Origin: Bacteroidota bacterium | GTDB lineage: Bacteria; Bacteroidota; Bacteroidia; Bacteroidales; SZUA-534 | Direction: 5' to 3' | Assembly: GCA_003250355.1 (NCBI GenBank) | Contig: QKGS01000073.1 | Coordinates: 1-44,571 of the forward strand | DNA length: 44,571 nucleotides | Shown: positions 10,630 to 19,297 of the stretch, one piece after another | Position numbering within the stretch: position 1 is the first letter of the stretch | Layout of the letters: each line of letters begins with the position of its first letter | Made by a program: the position numbers and the translations under genes | Notes under the pieces: generated by a model | The model's input: only the letters and a program-made list of their open reading frames with translations | Databases searched by the model: none | Told to the model about the DNA's origin: nothing

Positions 10630-11652
10630 ATGATACCTAACATAGAAAATATAAATGTAAATTCTTTTGAACGATACATTGAACCTCTTGTTGGAGCCGG
10701 TAAAACCCTGTTGTCGTTTAATCCAAGTATATCGTGTTTTTTGAATGAACCTGAAGCCGACTCATACAAATTTTTCAAAAATATTGACAACCCCGATTTA
10801 GTTAAAGAGCTTGAGCTAATATCGAATAACTGGCATTTGCTTAAAGCGTTTTGCAATATATCGGTTGGTGAGATATATATGGTTTACTCCGACTTCTGCA
10901 ATGGTATAATATCGGCCGACGATATTAACTTTATGATACGTGCCATACTTATGGTTAATATGGAAGACGATTCATACCATTCGCTAATAGGAAAAAACTT
11001 TGCAGTAAGCTTCGATATGCTTTCCAATAGTTGGGTTCAATGTATTGAAAATACAATTATTAAACTGAAAAGTGACGGTGTATTAAGTGCTGAAAAACCC
11101 GACAATGAATTCAAAAATAAAATTGAAGTATCACTAAAAAAAGGGTTGTTTAAACATTTGGTGAACCTTATAAACCTGCAAAACACAGGGCTTATTGAAT
11201 GCCTTGAAGATAACAAAAGGCTGGCTACACTATATTTTCTGAAATGTTGCAGTAAAGAAAAACAATTGATTTTCGATAAGGAGAGTAATTTGAAAATACA
11301 ATTCGACAGTAACAATAACTGTTCAAATAATTTCACCAATTGCTACAAAATGTTTTTCAATGGAAATATCAGCAAACTAAATATACGCAGTATTGAAAAT
11401 ATGAGTATTGCTGAATTTATTAAAAGCATTAACCCTACCCGTAACGATGTTGTAGTGATAAATACACTGAACAGACAACTATCGGATAAAAGAAATAGTA
11501 TCAGCAAATTAATACTGATGGAGCTATTTCAAAACTATATCTCAAATTATGTAATAGTTACCGGCGACAGCAGTTTTGCAAATGAAATAACTAAAACAGA
11601 AGGCTTCTCTTCCCAAGAATCAGAAAGTTATTACATTATCAAAAATTTTTGA
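10630..11652 (+). CDS. Degenerate D12-class DNA adenine methylase-like protein
   Basis: The 340-residue protein shows the layout of D12 (Dam-type) N6-adenine methyltransferases. Motif I is YIEPLVGAGKTLLSF (residues 16-30; Dam has FVEPFVGSG), followed by FLNEPEADSYKFFKNI where Dam has the ADIN...LYN segment. A helical region comes next, then LYFLKCC...LIFDKESNLKIQFD (201-226), in the position of the family's LIRFN-x-GEFNVPFG. The end resembles the family's terminal strand (NYVIVTGDSSFANEI). The catalytic motif IV DPPY is replaced by INTL in DVVVINTLNRQL (residues 273-284), so methyl transfer is unlikely. Homology is inferred by eye. It may be a DNA- or SAM-binding pseudo-enzyme. No cognate restriction gene is nearby. 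Confidence 0.6.
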   Translation: MIPNIENINVNSFERYIEPLVGAGKTLLSFNPSISCFLNEPEADSYKFFKNIDNPDLVKELELISNNWHLLKAFCNISVGEIYMVYSDFCNGIISADDINFMIRAILMVNMEDDSYHSLIGKNFAVSFDMLSNSWVQCIENTIIKLKSDGVLSAEKPDNEFKNKIEVSLKKGLFKHLVNLINLQNTGLIECLEDNKRLATLYFLKCCSKEKQLIFDKESNLKIQFDSNNNCSNNFTNCYKMFFNGNISKLNIRSIENMSIAEFIKSINPTRNDVVVINTLNRQLSDKRNSISKLILMELFQNYISNYVIVTGDSSFANEITKTEGFSSQESESYYIIKNF

Positions 11653-11746
11653 CCCATATTCCACCTTTACCGATTATTTATTCAAATAATTACTTATACC
11701 TGTTTAATATCAACATTTTGGGGGTTCATTAGTTTTATATTACATA

Positions 11747-11754
11747 TATCTTTG
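11747..11754 (+). promoter_or_regulatory. -7 promoter element of the exchanger gene
   Basis: TATCTTTG matches TAnnTTTG exactly, 55 bases before the exchanger ATG. The nearest upstream TTTG (11717-11720) is 26 bases away, longer than the usual spacing. Confidence 0.4.
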
Positions 11755-11809
11755 TAAAAGCGGCTTAAGCTGCATTTGTTAATGCTTTTGTTTTTATAAA
11801 ACAGTTTGT

Positions 11810-13396
11810 ATGAATCTATTATTGAATGAATATTTTGTATTGTTTTTAATAATATGCATAGGCTTTATTATTGGAAACATTAAAATAAAAGGGATATCGC
11901 TCGACATATCTGCAATAATATTTGTGGCTTTATTATTTGGACATTTTGGCATTTCTATTTCCAATGTAACCGGAAAAATTGGTTTGGTTCTATTTATTTA
12001 TACTATTGGTATTCAGGCCGGACCCGGTTTTTTCGATTCATTTAAAGACCAAGGCAAAAAACTGGCAATACTTGCATTTATTGTTATACTTTCCGCATCA
12101 CTATTAACTCTGCTATCATCGTTAATATTTGGGATAGAAACACCTGTAGCTATTGGCTTATTATCGGGTGCACTTACCAGTACTCCCGGGTTGGCCGCAG
12201 CTATTGAAACTACAAAATCACCATTGGTATCAATAGGTTACGGTATTGCGTATCCATTTGGAGTAATAGGGGTTATACTGTTTGTGAAATTGTACCCCAA
12301 AATTTTCAAAATAAATATAAAAGCAAGCGAAGATGACTATATAACTAAAACACAATCGTGCTATGAAGAAATAACTACACAAAACTATATAGTAGAGAAT
12401 GAAAAGGTAATAGATAAAACCATTGGTGAACTACGTATAAGAGGAATTACAAATGCCGTAATATCAAGAGTTCTACACGAAGGTACCCCTATAACTCCGG
12501 AACCCGATACTGTACTGAGAAAGGGTGATTTAATTAAAGCTGTAGGAACTATTGAAGCTTTAAGGCGAATAAAACTGCTAATAGGCAATGAAACCGAAGC
12601 CGACATTCCTCTTGACAGAAATCATGAAGTTCAATCGGTATTAGTTACCAACAAAGAAGTAGTGGGCAAGCATTTAGGTGAGTACAATCTAAGAGGCAAC
12701 TACCATGCTACTATTACCAGGATACGCCGTAGCGGCATTGACCTTACCCCCAACCCGGAATTAAAAATACAAATGGGAGACAAGGTTATGGTAGCATGCT
12801 CAAAAGAAAATATGAAACAGGTTATTACTCTATTTGGCAATAACGACACAAAACTATCAGATACTGACTTTTTCCCTGTTGCTGCAGGAATTGTTCTTGG
12901 TGTTCTTTTAGGACGATTATCTATTTCATTTGGTAATGCATTCTCATTCAATTTAGGGATAACAGGTGGTATTCTTATAGTAGCTATATTATTGGGACGT
13001 GTTGGTAAAACAGGTAAAATACTATGGACTATGTCAGGTTCTGCAAACCAGCTAATGAGGCAATTGGGGCTTATGTTATTCCTTGCCAATGTTGGTACGA
13101 GTGCCGGCGCTACCCTTGTTGAAACATTCAGGGAATATGGTATTCAGTTATTTCTAATAGGAGCAATAATTACTATTGTACCAATGCTTGCAGCAACGCT
13201 TATATCACAACTTGTATTTAAAATAAACTTTTTATCGATACTTGGTGCCGTAACAGGTTCTATGACAAGTTCTCCGGGATTGGCAGCTGCCGATTCCATG
13301 ACCGATACCAATGCACCCTCGGTTGCGTATGCTACGGTTTATCCTATTGCCATGGTTCTACTTATAGTATGTATTCAGGTGTTGGGATTATTATAA
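11810..13396 (+). CDS. AspT/YidE/YbjL-family transporter with two RCK_C domains
   Basis: The 528-residue protein has the duplicated membrane halves of the YidE/AspT family. Each half ends in a related signature: LTSTPGLAAAIETT...GIAYPFGVIG and GSMTSSPGLAAADSMT...ATVYPIAMV. Two cytosolic TrkA-C (RCK_C) modules lie between them (~200-285 and ~285-370), each with a V(I/V)xKT...LRxGN/GI-like core. AspT members exchange aspartate for alanine across the inner membrane; many YidE/YbjL relatives have no proven substrate, so the substrate is unknown. The length is normal. An alanine symporter and aspartate ammonia-lyase elsewhere in the window make amino-acid exchange plausible but do not prove it. 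Its stop lies one base from the convergent amylase stop. Confidence 0.85.
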   Translation: MNLLLNEYFVLFLIICIGFIIGNIKIKGISLDISAIIFVALLFGHFGISISNVTGKIGLVLFIYTIGIQAGPGFFDSFKDQGKKLAILAFIVILSASLLTLLSSLIFGIETPVAIGLLSGALTSTPGLAAAIETTKSPLVSIGYGIAYPFGVIGVILFVKLYPKIFKINIKASEDDYITKTQSCYEEITTQNYIVENEKVIDKTIGELRIRGITNAVISRVLHEGTPITPEPDTVLRKGDLIKAVGTIEALRRIKLLIGNETEADIPLDRNHEVQSVLVTNKEVVGKHLGEYNLRGNYHATITRIRRSGIDLTPNPELKIQMGDKVMVACSKENMKQVITLFGNNDTKLSDTDFFPVAAGIVLGVLLGRLSISFGNAFSFNLGITGGILIVAILLGRVGKTGKILWTMSGSANQLMRQLGLMLFLANVGTSAGATLVETFREYGIQLFLIGAIITIVPMLAATLISQLVFKINFLSILGAVTGSMTSSPGLAAADSMTDTNAPSVAYATVYPIAMVLLIVCIQVLGLL

Positions 13397-13397
13397 T

Positions 13398-14555
13398 TTA
13401 ACTCCTGTATTTTTTCACTAGCCCTTTAAAGCCTGACACAAATTCGCTATTAATATTATCCCAATCAAATGGTTCACGAACAAGTAAATCGGAATATGGG
13501 TTTGAAAAACAAACGGGTATCTTATTATAGGAGCAATTTTCAGTTCCATTGTATATCACAACAGGGTTATCCATAGCCAATAAAACTTCAAACGCCTCTA
13601 ACAGCAAATGAACCTTTCCCCTGCAATGACGCAAAAATCTATCCATATCGTGATTGTCGAGAAAAGTTACCATTTTGTAATCATCAGGAATATTAGCCAT
13701 ATGCAATTTTATTTTTCTCTTAACTTCATTCCCGGTTAATAGCTTTCTACGCTTATGCACCGCTTCTGTCAATATCCAATTCATTACAAAATCAAGTGCA
13801 CCATCCATTTTGCCATAATATTCAAGCTGTATATCTTCTTGCAATACTCCGATTCTTCTTCTTTCTGCTTTGTTTTTTATCCCTAATGTTTTAAAATGCT
13901 TTGTGTTGATGCCACAAGCCCATGCTTCACCAAACAATACTGCATTAGGATATGCTTTTGAGATTTGTTTATGAAATTCATTCCAAAATGTATGTGGCGG
14001 CCCTATTACATGGTCTATTCTGAACCCCGATATTCCTAACGATAACCAATGCTTTGCAACATCAATCATATATTCACGGGTTTCTTTGTTTCTCAAATTT
14101 AACTTTGGCAACTCTTTAAAGTCAAGAAAACTCAGATAATCTTCCTTTTTATCCCAAATAAACCATTTGTAATATTTACTGCTTGGGTTATTGTAAGCAT
14201 CGGTAAAAAAAGGATGATATTTTGAACAATGATTAGGTACAAAATCGGCAATTATTTCTATCTTCAGTTTATTGGCTTCTGCAATAAGTATTTTTAAGTC
14301 ATGTAAAGTTCCAAACCGAGGTTCTACTTTCTTAAAATCGGTAATATGATAACCATGATAAGCCGATGTTTCATAAAATGGTGAAAGCCAAATTGCATTT
14401 ACTCCTAAGTGCTTTATATAATCAAGTCTTTCAATTACTCCACTAATATTACCACCAATAAATCCATTATGATTATTTGTGCTTTTAAAACCATTGAACC
14501 GGTCTATAAACACATGATAAATTACAGCTTTATTGAACCATTGCTTACTACTCAT
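13398..14555 (-). CDS. GH13 alpha-amylase family glycosidase
   Basis: The four GH13 conserved regions are visible in this 385-residue protein: DFVPNHCS (region I), GFRIDHVIG (II, nucleophile Asp181), GEAW (III, acid/base Glu210) and FLDNHDMDR (IV, Asp303). It opens directly with the barrel (WFNKAVIYHVFIDRFNGF), has no signal peptide and lacks most of the usual C-terminal beta domain, so it is a compact cytosolic maltodextrin-type enzyme. I use the ATG at 14555; an in-frame ATG at 14579 adds eight residues but would span the TATCTTTA promoter-like element. Expected role: cleavage of alpha-1,4-glucan oligosaccharides. It is divergent from the efflux pump and convergent with the exchanger. Confidence 0.85.
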   Translation of the reverse strand: MSSKQWFNKAVIYHVFIDRFNGFKSTNNHNGFIGGNISGVIERLDYIKHLGVNAIWLSPFYETSAYHGYHITDFKKVEPRFGTLHDLKILIAEANKLKIEIIADFVPNHCSKYHPFFTDAYNNPSSKYYKWFIWDKKEDYLSFLDFKELPKLNLRNKETREYMIDVAKHWLSLGISGFRIDHVIGPPHTFWNEFHKQISKAYPNAVLFGEAWACGINTKHFKTLGIKNKAERRRIGVLQEDIQLEYYGKMDGALDFVMNWILTEAVHKRRKLLTGNEVKRKIKLHMANIPDDYKMVTFLDNHDMDRFLRHCRGKVHLLLEAFEVLLAMDNPVVIYNGTENCSYNKIPVCFSNPYSDLLVREPFDWDNINSEFVSGFKGLVKKYRS

Positions 14556-14559
14556 ACTA

Positions 14560-14567
14560 TAAAGATA
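14560..14567 (-). promoter_or_regulatory. Possible -7 element abutting the amylase start
   Basis: On the minus strand this reads TATCTTTA, one base from TAnnTTTG, and ends 4 bases before the amylase ATG. If it is real, the transcript would be nearly leaderless. No -33 TTTG was found. Confidence 0.3.
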
Positions 14568-14615
14568 CGGTAAAAACATAAATGGAATACTTAACTATGA
14601 AATACATTTTTCTTA

Positions 14616-14623
14616 TAATTTTG
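14616..14623 (+). promoter_or_regulatory. Possible -7 element abutting the efflux-pump start
   Basis: TAATTTTG matches TAnnTTTG exactly and ends 6 bases before the chosen ATG at 14630, implying a leaderless or nearly leaderless transcript. No TTTG -33 box was seen at the right spacing. It also argues against the earlier in-frame ATG at 14582. Confidence 0.4.
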
Positions 14624-14629
14624 CAAACC

Positions 14630-15835
14630 ATGAGCATATCAAGAACAAACAGGTATTTTATATTAATACTTACCATAATGCTTGCCGGAATGGTAGCATT
14701 ATCACCATTTGCAATCGACACCTATTTGGTTGCAATGCCTTCTATGGCAAAATATTTCGGAGTAGAAATAAACCTTATAGAACTAACTATAACCTTGTAT
14801 TTTTTAGGATTGGCATTTGGCAACTTTTTCGGAGGTCCGTTGTCCGATTCATTCGGTCGCAAAACAATTGCCCTTACAGGTATTGCTTTATATGCTGGGT
14901 CGGCTATACTTATTGCCTTCTCATCAAAAATTGAGCATATAATTATACTTAGAGTATTTCAGGCTTTTGGAGGGGGATTTGCTACTGTTACTTCAAATGT
15001 GTTTGTGCGCGACTGGTTTGAAGGTAAGCAAGTAGCACGCTTTATTACTATTATTGGAATGATAATGATGCTTGCGCCGCTTGTAGCTCCGGTAGTTGGA
15101 GCATTCCTGCTACACTGGTCGGGTTGGCAAAGCATATTTATTTTTCTTTCCATTTTTGCAGCAATATGGTTTATTGCGTTCTATTTTCTTATTCCCGAAT
15201 CAAGAGATAGTTCTCTTATTACACGCCACATAACAATTAACCAAATATTGGCAAAATACAAGGAGTTTTTTGCTCACAAGCAGTCGGTTATTCTACTTTT
15301 TTCCATAAGCTTCTCTATGGCCGGACTTTATATTTTCTTGTCCGACGCATCATTTATATATATCGAATACTTTAAAATTGACTCTGAAGTATTCCCTCTT
15401 TTCTTTTGTGCAAATGTTGTTGCAAATGTTATATTATCGCTTGCAAACACTTATCTGTTAAGAATATATAGGCCTGAACAAATATTAAAAACCGGACTTT
15501 ATATGCAACTATGCGCAGGTATTATGCTTTTAGCAAATGTTTGGTTCTTTACTCCAAACCTATGGGTAATTTTTACCGGTATCGCTTTATATATTGGGTC
15601 ACTGGGTTTTATTTTTGGAAATGGAACTGCGGTAATACTAAACTATAATCCCAGGGTAAGTGGTTCTGCAAATGCAACTATAGGGGTAACACGTTTTGTT
15701 CTCAGCTCTATAATTGGAAGCTTAATAGCAATATTTCATTCCGGTAATCTAATACCTTCTTGTACTATAATATTTTTATGCACTTTATTGGCTAATGGTC
15801 TATACTTTTGTGTTAGTAAAAAAGCTGCAAGATAA
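14630..15835 (+). CDS. Bcr/CflA family MFS drug efflux transporter
   Basis: This is a 12-helix major-facilitator protein of 401 residues. SPFAIDTYLVAMP (25-37) is the Bcr/CflA helix-1 motif with its acidic residue. GPLSDSFGRK (69-78) is MFS motif A, and the helix 4-5 region (LRVFQAFGGG, MMLAPLVAPVVGAFL) is typical of the drug:H+ antiporter-1 subfamily. It probably exports small toxic compounds using proton motive force; the substrates are unknown. I chose the ATG at 14630 because the extra 16 residues from 14582 would span a promoter-like TAATTTTG and lie outside the usual family start. It is divergent from the amylase gene across 74 bases. Confidence 0.87.
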   Translation: MSISRTNRYFILILTIMLAGMVALSPFAIDTYLVAMPSMAKYFGVEINLIELTITLYFLGLAFGNFFGGPLSDSFGRKTIALTGIALYAGSAILIAFSSKIEHIIILRVFQAFGGGFATVTSNVFVRDWFEGKQVARFITIIGMIMMLAPLVAPVVGAFLLHWSGWQSIFIFLSIFAAIWFIAFYFLIPESRDSSLITRHITINQILAKYKEFFAHKQSVILLFSISFSMAGLYIFLSDASFIYIEYFKIDSEVFPLFFCANVVANVILSLANTYLLRIYRPEQILKTGLYMQLCAGIMLLANVWFFTPNLWVIFTGIALYIGSLGFIFGNGTAVILNYNPRVSGSANATIGVTRFVLSSIIGSLIAIFHSGNLIPSCTIIFLCTLLANGLYFCVSKKAAR

Positions 15836-15865
15836 TTTTTAGCAATCTGTCTTTTTACCTGCATA

Positions 15866-15897
15866 CAATATCTTTCAAATTATATACTTAGATATTG
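15866..15897. terminator. Weak hairpin between convergent genes
   Basis: CAATATCT and AGATATTG form an inverted repeat with a 16-base loop, midway between the efflux-pump stop and the yidD stop. It has no clear T tract, so the terminator call is tentative. Confidence 0.3.
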
Positions 15898-15915
15898 TTC
15901 CCCAAATAAAACACA

Positions 15916-16197
15916 TTACTTTCTCCGTTTTTGCGCTTCAGGCTTTTTCCATGTGAAATTATCTTTAGCGGGAACAGGGTCGTACCCATATCCACCCCAT
16001 TGATGGCACGATAATATTCTACGTAACCCTAAGAACAATCCTTTTGCCGGGCCATGTTTTTTTAATGCATCAACTGCATAATGAGAGCATGTTGGGGTAT
16101 ATCGGCAGGCATTGGGTAACCATGGCGATATTGCCAACTGATAAAATTTAACAGGTATAATTAGAATCCAGCTAAGTATTTTTATCAACAATACCAT
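15916..16197 (-). CDS. yidD: Membrane protein insertion efficiency factor YidD
   Basis: The 93-residue protein has the whole YidD signature: an amphipathic N-terminus ([21 protein letters not shown]), then [19 protein letters not shown] and [20 protein letters not shown]. YidD is a small inner-membrane-associated protein that helps YidC-dependent insertion. In many bacteria it lies between rnpA and yidC; here neither is adjacent. Instead its ATG overlaps the stop codon of a 53-codon ORF by one base (TAATG), so its translation is probably coupled to that ORF. Confidence 0.93.
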   Translation of the reverse strand: MVLLIKILSWILIIPVKFYQLAISPWLPNACRYTPTCSHYAVDALKKHGPAKGLFLGLRRILSCHQWGGYGYDPVPAKDNFTWKKPEAQKRRK

Positions 16198-16358
16198 TAA
16201 TACTCTTCAATATAATCGTTAAACCCATTGTTTTCAGTAGGTTCCACATCGGTAATTTCCGGAACTTCGTTTAGTTCATATGCATTTGACAAATAGCTGT
16301 CTGATGCATAATAGCCATAGTCAGACTCCATATCGGGGCCGGTTAAATAAGTATTCAT
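16197..16358 (-). CDS. Small acidic protein translationally coupled to yidD
   Basis: This 53-residue open frame begins [20 protein letters not shown] and ends NDYIEEY. It is strongly acidic (about 12 Asp/Glu, with no Lys or Arg), rich in Tyr and Asn, and has no membrane segment or signal peptide. Its stop shares a base with the yidD ATG (TAATG), the classic termination-reinitiation overlap. Just upstream is TAAATTTT (16367-16374), a seven-of-eight match to a -7 element. The overlap supports real translation; the function is unknown. It could act on the YidD/YidC insertion machinery or simply be a leader peptide. Confidence 0.55.
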   Translation of the reverse strand: MNTYLTGPDMESDYGYYASDSYLSNAYELNEVPEITDVEPTENNGFNDYIEEY

Positions 16359-16430
16359 AACGTCAAAAAATTTAGAATGTATAAATGAACGGTTTTATAA
16401 TTTAACGTTATAAGGAGGCAAAAGGTTGCA

Positions 16431-17306
16431 TTACTTTCTTACTTTTTTTGAAAAATGAACCATATATATGCCGGAAATAACCACTCCACCTCCTACTATT
16501 TGACGTATTGATAAAACTTCATTGAGCAAATAATATGCAACTGTCGAAGCTATTAAAGGCTGAAGTAATAGTGTGGGCGATACTATTGATGCCGGTATTT
16601 TGCCCTGAGAATAATTTAACAAAAACCATGCTCCTGCATGAAAAACAGTACCCATAAGTATAAATAAACTCCATGTATAGTTACTGTATCCGGTAAATGG
16701 CAATTTTAGTATAAAAACAAATAAAGCCAGAAATATAGTTGTGGTAAATGTAAATACAAACAAATATGGAATAGTATCAAGATATGTTCTCCCTTTTTGT
16801 GTTAAAAGCATAAATGTGGCATAAAACATACCTGCCAACATTCCAAAAACTAACCCCATAAACATACCATTGGCTGAATAGTAATCATTGATTACCAATA
16901 ATGATATACCTGTTAATGATACTATTAATCCTATCCAGAAGAGTATACCCTGTCGCTCTTTGAAAAAAACAACAGCTCCTAACCCAACCCAAAGTGAAGC
17001 CATATTTCCCGTAAGGGTAGGCATTGCTACATTCGACATCATAATTCCGGTAGTCCAAAATGACATATCAAAAGACATACATAACCCTGCTACTATTGCT
17101 ATTAACAATCCTTTTTTTGAAAGAGTTCTGTAATTACCTTTTATTGATATTATAAATGGCACCACAAGTATTAAAGTTCCGAATACAAACCTATAAAATG
17201 ATGTAACTACACCCGGCGCACCGGCGGCCTTAATCAAAACCGGATTGAACCCTATTGCTATGGCTCCGGCAAATAGAGCCGCATAATGCTTTTGAATTTT
17301 ACCCAT
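16431..17306 (-). CDS. DMT superfamily (EamA) transporter
   Basis: The 291-residue protein has ten membrane helices in two EamA repeats: GAIAIGFNPVLIKAAGAPGVVTSFYRFVFGTLIL opens the first and GMLAGMFYATFMLLTQ the second, ending with a short basic tail (FSKKVRK). Members export or import small metabolites such as amino acids; the substrate is not readable. It starts 6 bases after the aspartate ammonia-lyase stop, so the two form an operon, which makes an amino-acid or dicarboxylate-related substrate plausible (inference). Confidence 0.85.
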   Translation of the reverse strand: MGKIQKHYAALFAGAIAIGFNPVLIKAAGAPGVVTSFYRFVFGTLILVVPFIISIKGNYRTLSKKGLLIAIVAGLCMSFDMSFWTTGIMMSNVAMPTLTGNMASLWVGLGAVVFFKERQGILFWIGLIVSLTGISLLVINDYYSANGMFMGLVFGMLAGMFYATFMLLTQKGRTYLDTIPYLFVFTFTTTIFLALFVFILKLPFTGYSNYTWSLFILMGTVFHAGAWFLLNYSQGKIPASIVSPTLLLQPLIASTVAYYLLNEVLSIRQIVGGGVVISGIYMVHFSKKVRK

Positions 17307-17312
17307 AAAGGA

Positions 17313-18746
17313 TTATATATCTTTTAATGAAAAACCTTTCTGCAAAAATAACGCAGGCTTCATTATCTCCTTTATTCTTTCCTCAGAAAGCAATGCAAGT
17401 TTGCTGTTTGCTTCAAATACCGACAATTTCTCATTTTTCATAAAAAAAACCATCTCTTCAACCTTATTGTAACCAATATATGGTACAAGTACCGTACATA
17501 TAGCCGGCGACATATAAAATTCTTTCTCGGAACGCTCTATATCAACCGAAAGGCCGGTAATCATATTATTGTCAAGTGTTCTATTCATGCTTATAAGCAA
17601 CTCAAGCGTTTCAAGTATTGCATTACCTATTACCGGCAAATAAGCATTTAGCTCAAACTGCCCCTGACCACACATATTACTCACTAGCATATCGTTAGAA
17701 TATATTTTATGCGATGCTGAAATAATATACTCCGCTATCACCGGGTTCACTTTTCCCGGCATTATTGAACTACCCTTTTGTTTTGCGGGTATTTTTAAGC
17801 TTTCACATGAAATATCAGCTGCCAATAAACGAAGGTCGTTTGCTATTTTTTCGAGATTTACAGCATGTGCTTTAAGTATTGCATGAACCTCAACATAAGA
17901 ATCGAGATTTGATGTATTATCAGTCAAATTTTCATTTTGAGTAACAGGCAATCCGGTTAATCGTTTTAATTCCGGTACTACTTCCATAATAAAATATCGG
18001 GGAATAGTTACACCGGTACCTATTGCTCCGCCTCCTAAATTAACTGTTTTTATACGTTCAAAGCACTTTGATATTCGCCACCAGTCGCGCGATAATGCAT
18101 CGTTATAATTGCTAAAAAGCATTCCATAAGTTGATGGTACAGCCTGTTGCAATTGTGTATAACCCATTCGCGGCACATTGCGATACATTTTTTCCTTTGC
18201 TTCTATCTTTTCTCTAAGATTGTTTACCGACTCTTCAAGCTCATTTAAAAGCTTCATTATTGCAACCTTCAAAGCTGTAGGAATAACATCATTTGTCGAC
18301 TGAAAACAGTTTGCATCTTCAACAGGGTCAATATCGCTATAACAACCTGCTTCTAAACCTTTTTTTAATAATGCTGCATTAGCTATTATTTCATTAATGT
18401 TCATATTAATACTTGTACCTGCACCACCCTGAACAGCAGGTATTATAAAATTATCGAAATATTTACCATCTACTACATCTACTGCAGCTTGCTTCAATAA
18501 TTCCAAATTACTAAATGAAGGAACATTTAAATGAATAATTTTTTGAGGATACTTTTGTTCTGCAGCTTTCTTAAACTTTTCAATTATATTATAACATGCC
18601 AACTTTACTATTCCAACCGCCATATACCAATTGCGATTAAATACCGATGAATTGAAAAAATTTTCTTTTGCTCTTGCCGATTGTATCCCATATAAGGCTT
18701 CTGACGGTAGTTGTATTTCGCCTATATTATCGTGTTCTATTCTCAT
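17313..18746 (-). CDS. aspA: Aspartate ammonia-lyase
   Basis: The enzyme converts L-aspartate to fumarate and ammonia. The 477-residue protein has the full fumarase/aspartase layout: RIEHDNIGEIQLPSEALYGIQSARAKENF at the start, GGAGTSINMNINEI, FQSTNDVIPTA, and the flexible catalytic signature GSSIMPGKVNP. The EHD...GE opening and YGIQ-RA-ENF favour aspartase over fumarase. In anaerobic Bacteroidota it feeds fumarate respiration. It is the first gene of an operon with an EamA transporter. Its own -7 element (TACTTTTG, 18770-18777) lies downstream of a strong terminator, so it is insulated from the preceding transcript. Confidence 0.88.
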   Translation of the reverse strand: MRIEHDNIGEIQLPSEALYGIQSARAKENFFNSSVFNRNWYMAVGIVKLACYNIIEKFKKAAEQKYPQKIIHLNVPSFSNLELLKQAAVDVVDGKYFDNFIIPAVQGGAGTSINMNINEIIANAALLKKGLEAGCYSDIDPVEDANCFQSTNDVIPTALKVAIMKLLNELEESVNNLREKIEAKEKMYRNVPRMGYTQLQQAVPSTYGMLFSNYNDALSRDWWRISKCFERIKTVNLGGGAIGTGVTIPRYFIMEVVPELKRLTGLPVTQNENLTDNTSNLDSYVEVHAILKAHAVNLEKIANDLRLLAADISCESLKIPAKQKGSSIMPGKVNPVIAEYIISASHKIYSNDMLVSNMCGQGQFELNAYLPVIGNAILETLELLISMNRTLDNNMITGLSVDIERSEKEFYMSPAICTVLVPYIGYNKVEEMVFFMKNEKLSVFEANSKLALLSEERIKEIMKPALFLQKGFSLKDI

Positions 18747-18769
18747 AATTGCATTTCTGTTGTTGCAAA

Positions 18770-18777
18770 CAAAAGTA
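18770..18777 (-). promoter_or_regulatory. -7 promoter element of aspA
   Basis: On the minus strand this is TACTTTTG, an exact TAnnTTTG match 23 bases before the aspA ATG. The T tract of the upstream terminator (18793-18800) lies 19 bases further up and could supply a TTTT -33 box. Confidence 0.5.
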
Positions 18778-18792
18778 ACTCTAATTTAGGGT

Positions 18793-18836
18793 AAAAAAAA
18801 AGAGGTTGCCGTAGGGGGGGGGAGTTAGGCAACCTC
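18793..18836 (-). terminator. Strong intrinsic terminator upstream of aspA
   Basis: Arms GAGGTTGCC (18802-18810) and GGCAACCTC (18828-18836) form a perfect 9-bp stem. In the minus direction it is followed by eight or nine T. The 17-base loop contains a run of nine G on the plus strand (C on the transcript). It is oriented to stop a minus-strand transcript arising in the gap before aspA, not aspA itself. Confidence 0.8.
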
Positions 18837-19290
18837 GTATTAACTATTTATTAATATGAGAACAAATTAAGCTGTGTTTTCACTTTTCAAATGTATATTC
18901 TAATAGTTACACATTCAAACCTCTTTTGATTAACAATTTTGAAAGCAATATTGTTATACTCAATTGATACTGTTTTAAAACACTATCATGTATATATAAT
19001 TTACATTGCAAACTATTGGGATAAACTCTTATAACCTAATAATGAGTTGAATAATTGAATTTTCTGTCACTAATCAACGTCTATTAAATATGGTTGCATT
19101 AGTTTTTGAAATTTAATATTGAGTTTTGACCAATTTGGCAAAAATAATGACAAACGTTAATATACGCTGGTTGCTATATTGCTAAAAAATGGTAACAAAA
19201 AATTGTAATGCAATTAGTAAATTAAGAACCTTTAAACAATGAAACTACTTATTTCAATAGTTAATAAAACAAGTGTTTATGTTTTTAATA
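18802..19290 (-). ncRNA. Candidate non-coding transcript between rlmN and aspA
   Basis: An exact TAAATTTG -7 element (19296-19303, minus) with a TTTT at -33 spacing predicts a start near 19290. The transcript would end at the strong terminator at 18802-18836, about 490 bases later. No open frame above 60 codons lies within. The interior is very AT-rich, without the GC-rich helices of tmRNA, RNase P or SRP RNA, and I recognised none of these. It could be a regulatory RNA, an RNA with short peptides, or the remains of a gene. Existence is inferred only from the promoter-terminator pair. Confidence 0.3.
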
Positions 19291-19297
19291 CGAGGCA
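18834..19297. repeat. 11-bp inverted repeats bounding a 460-bp AT-rich segment
   Basis: CCTCGTATTAA at 18834-18844 is repeated in inverse orientation as TTAATACGAGG at 19285-19295, and both are flanked outside by CAA. This could be the terminal repeats and 3-bp target duplication of a small non-autonomous element. Alternatively it is a long-range pairing between the ends of the candidate transcript. Without other copies this cannot be decided. Confidence 0.3.

Noticed and set aside
18802-19290. tmRNA, RNase P RNA, SRP RNA or 6S RNA
   Set aside because: No tag-peptide frame, no conserved cores and no GC-rich helices of those RNAs were found; kept only as an unidentified candidate transcript.
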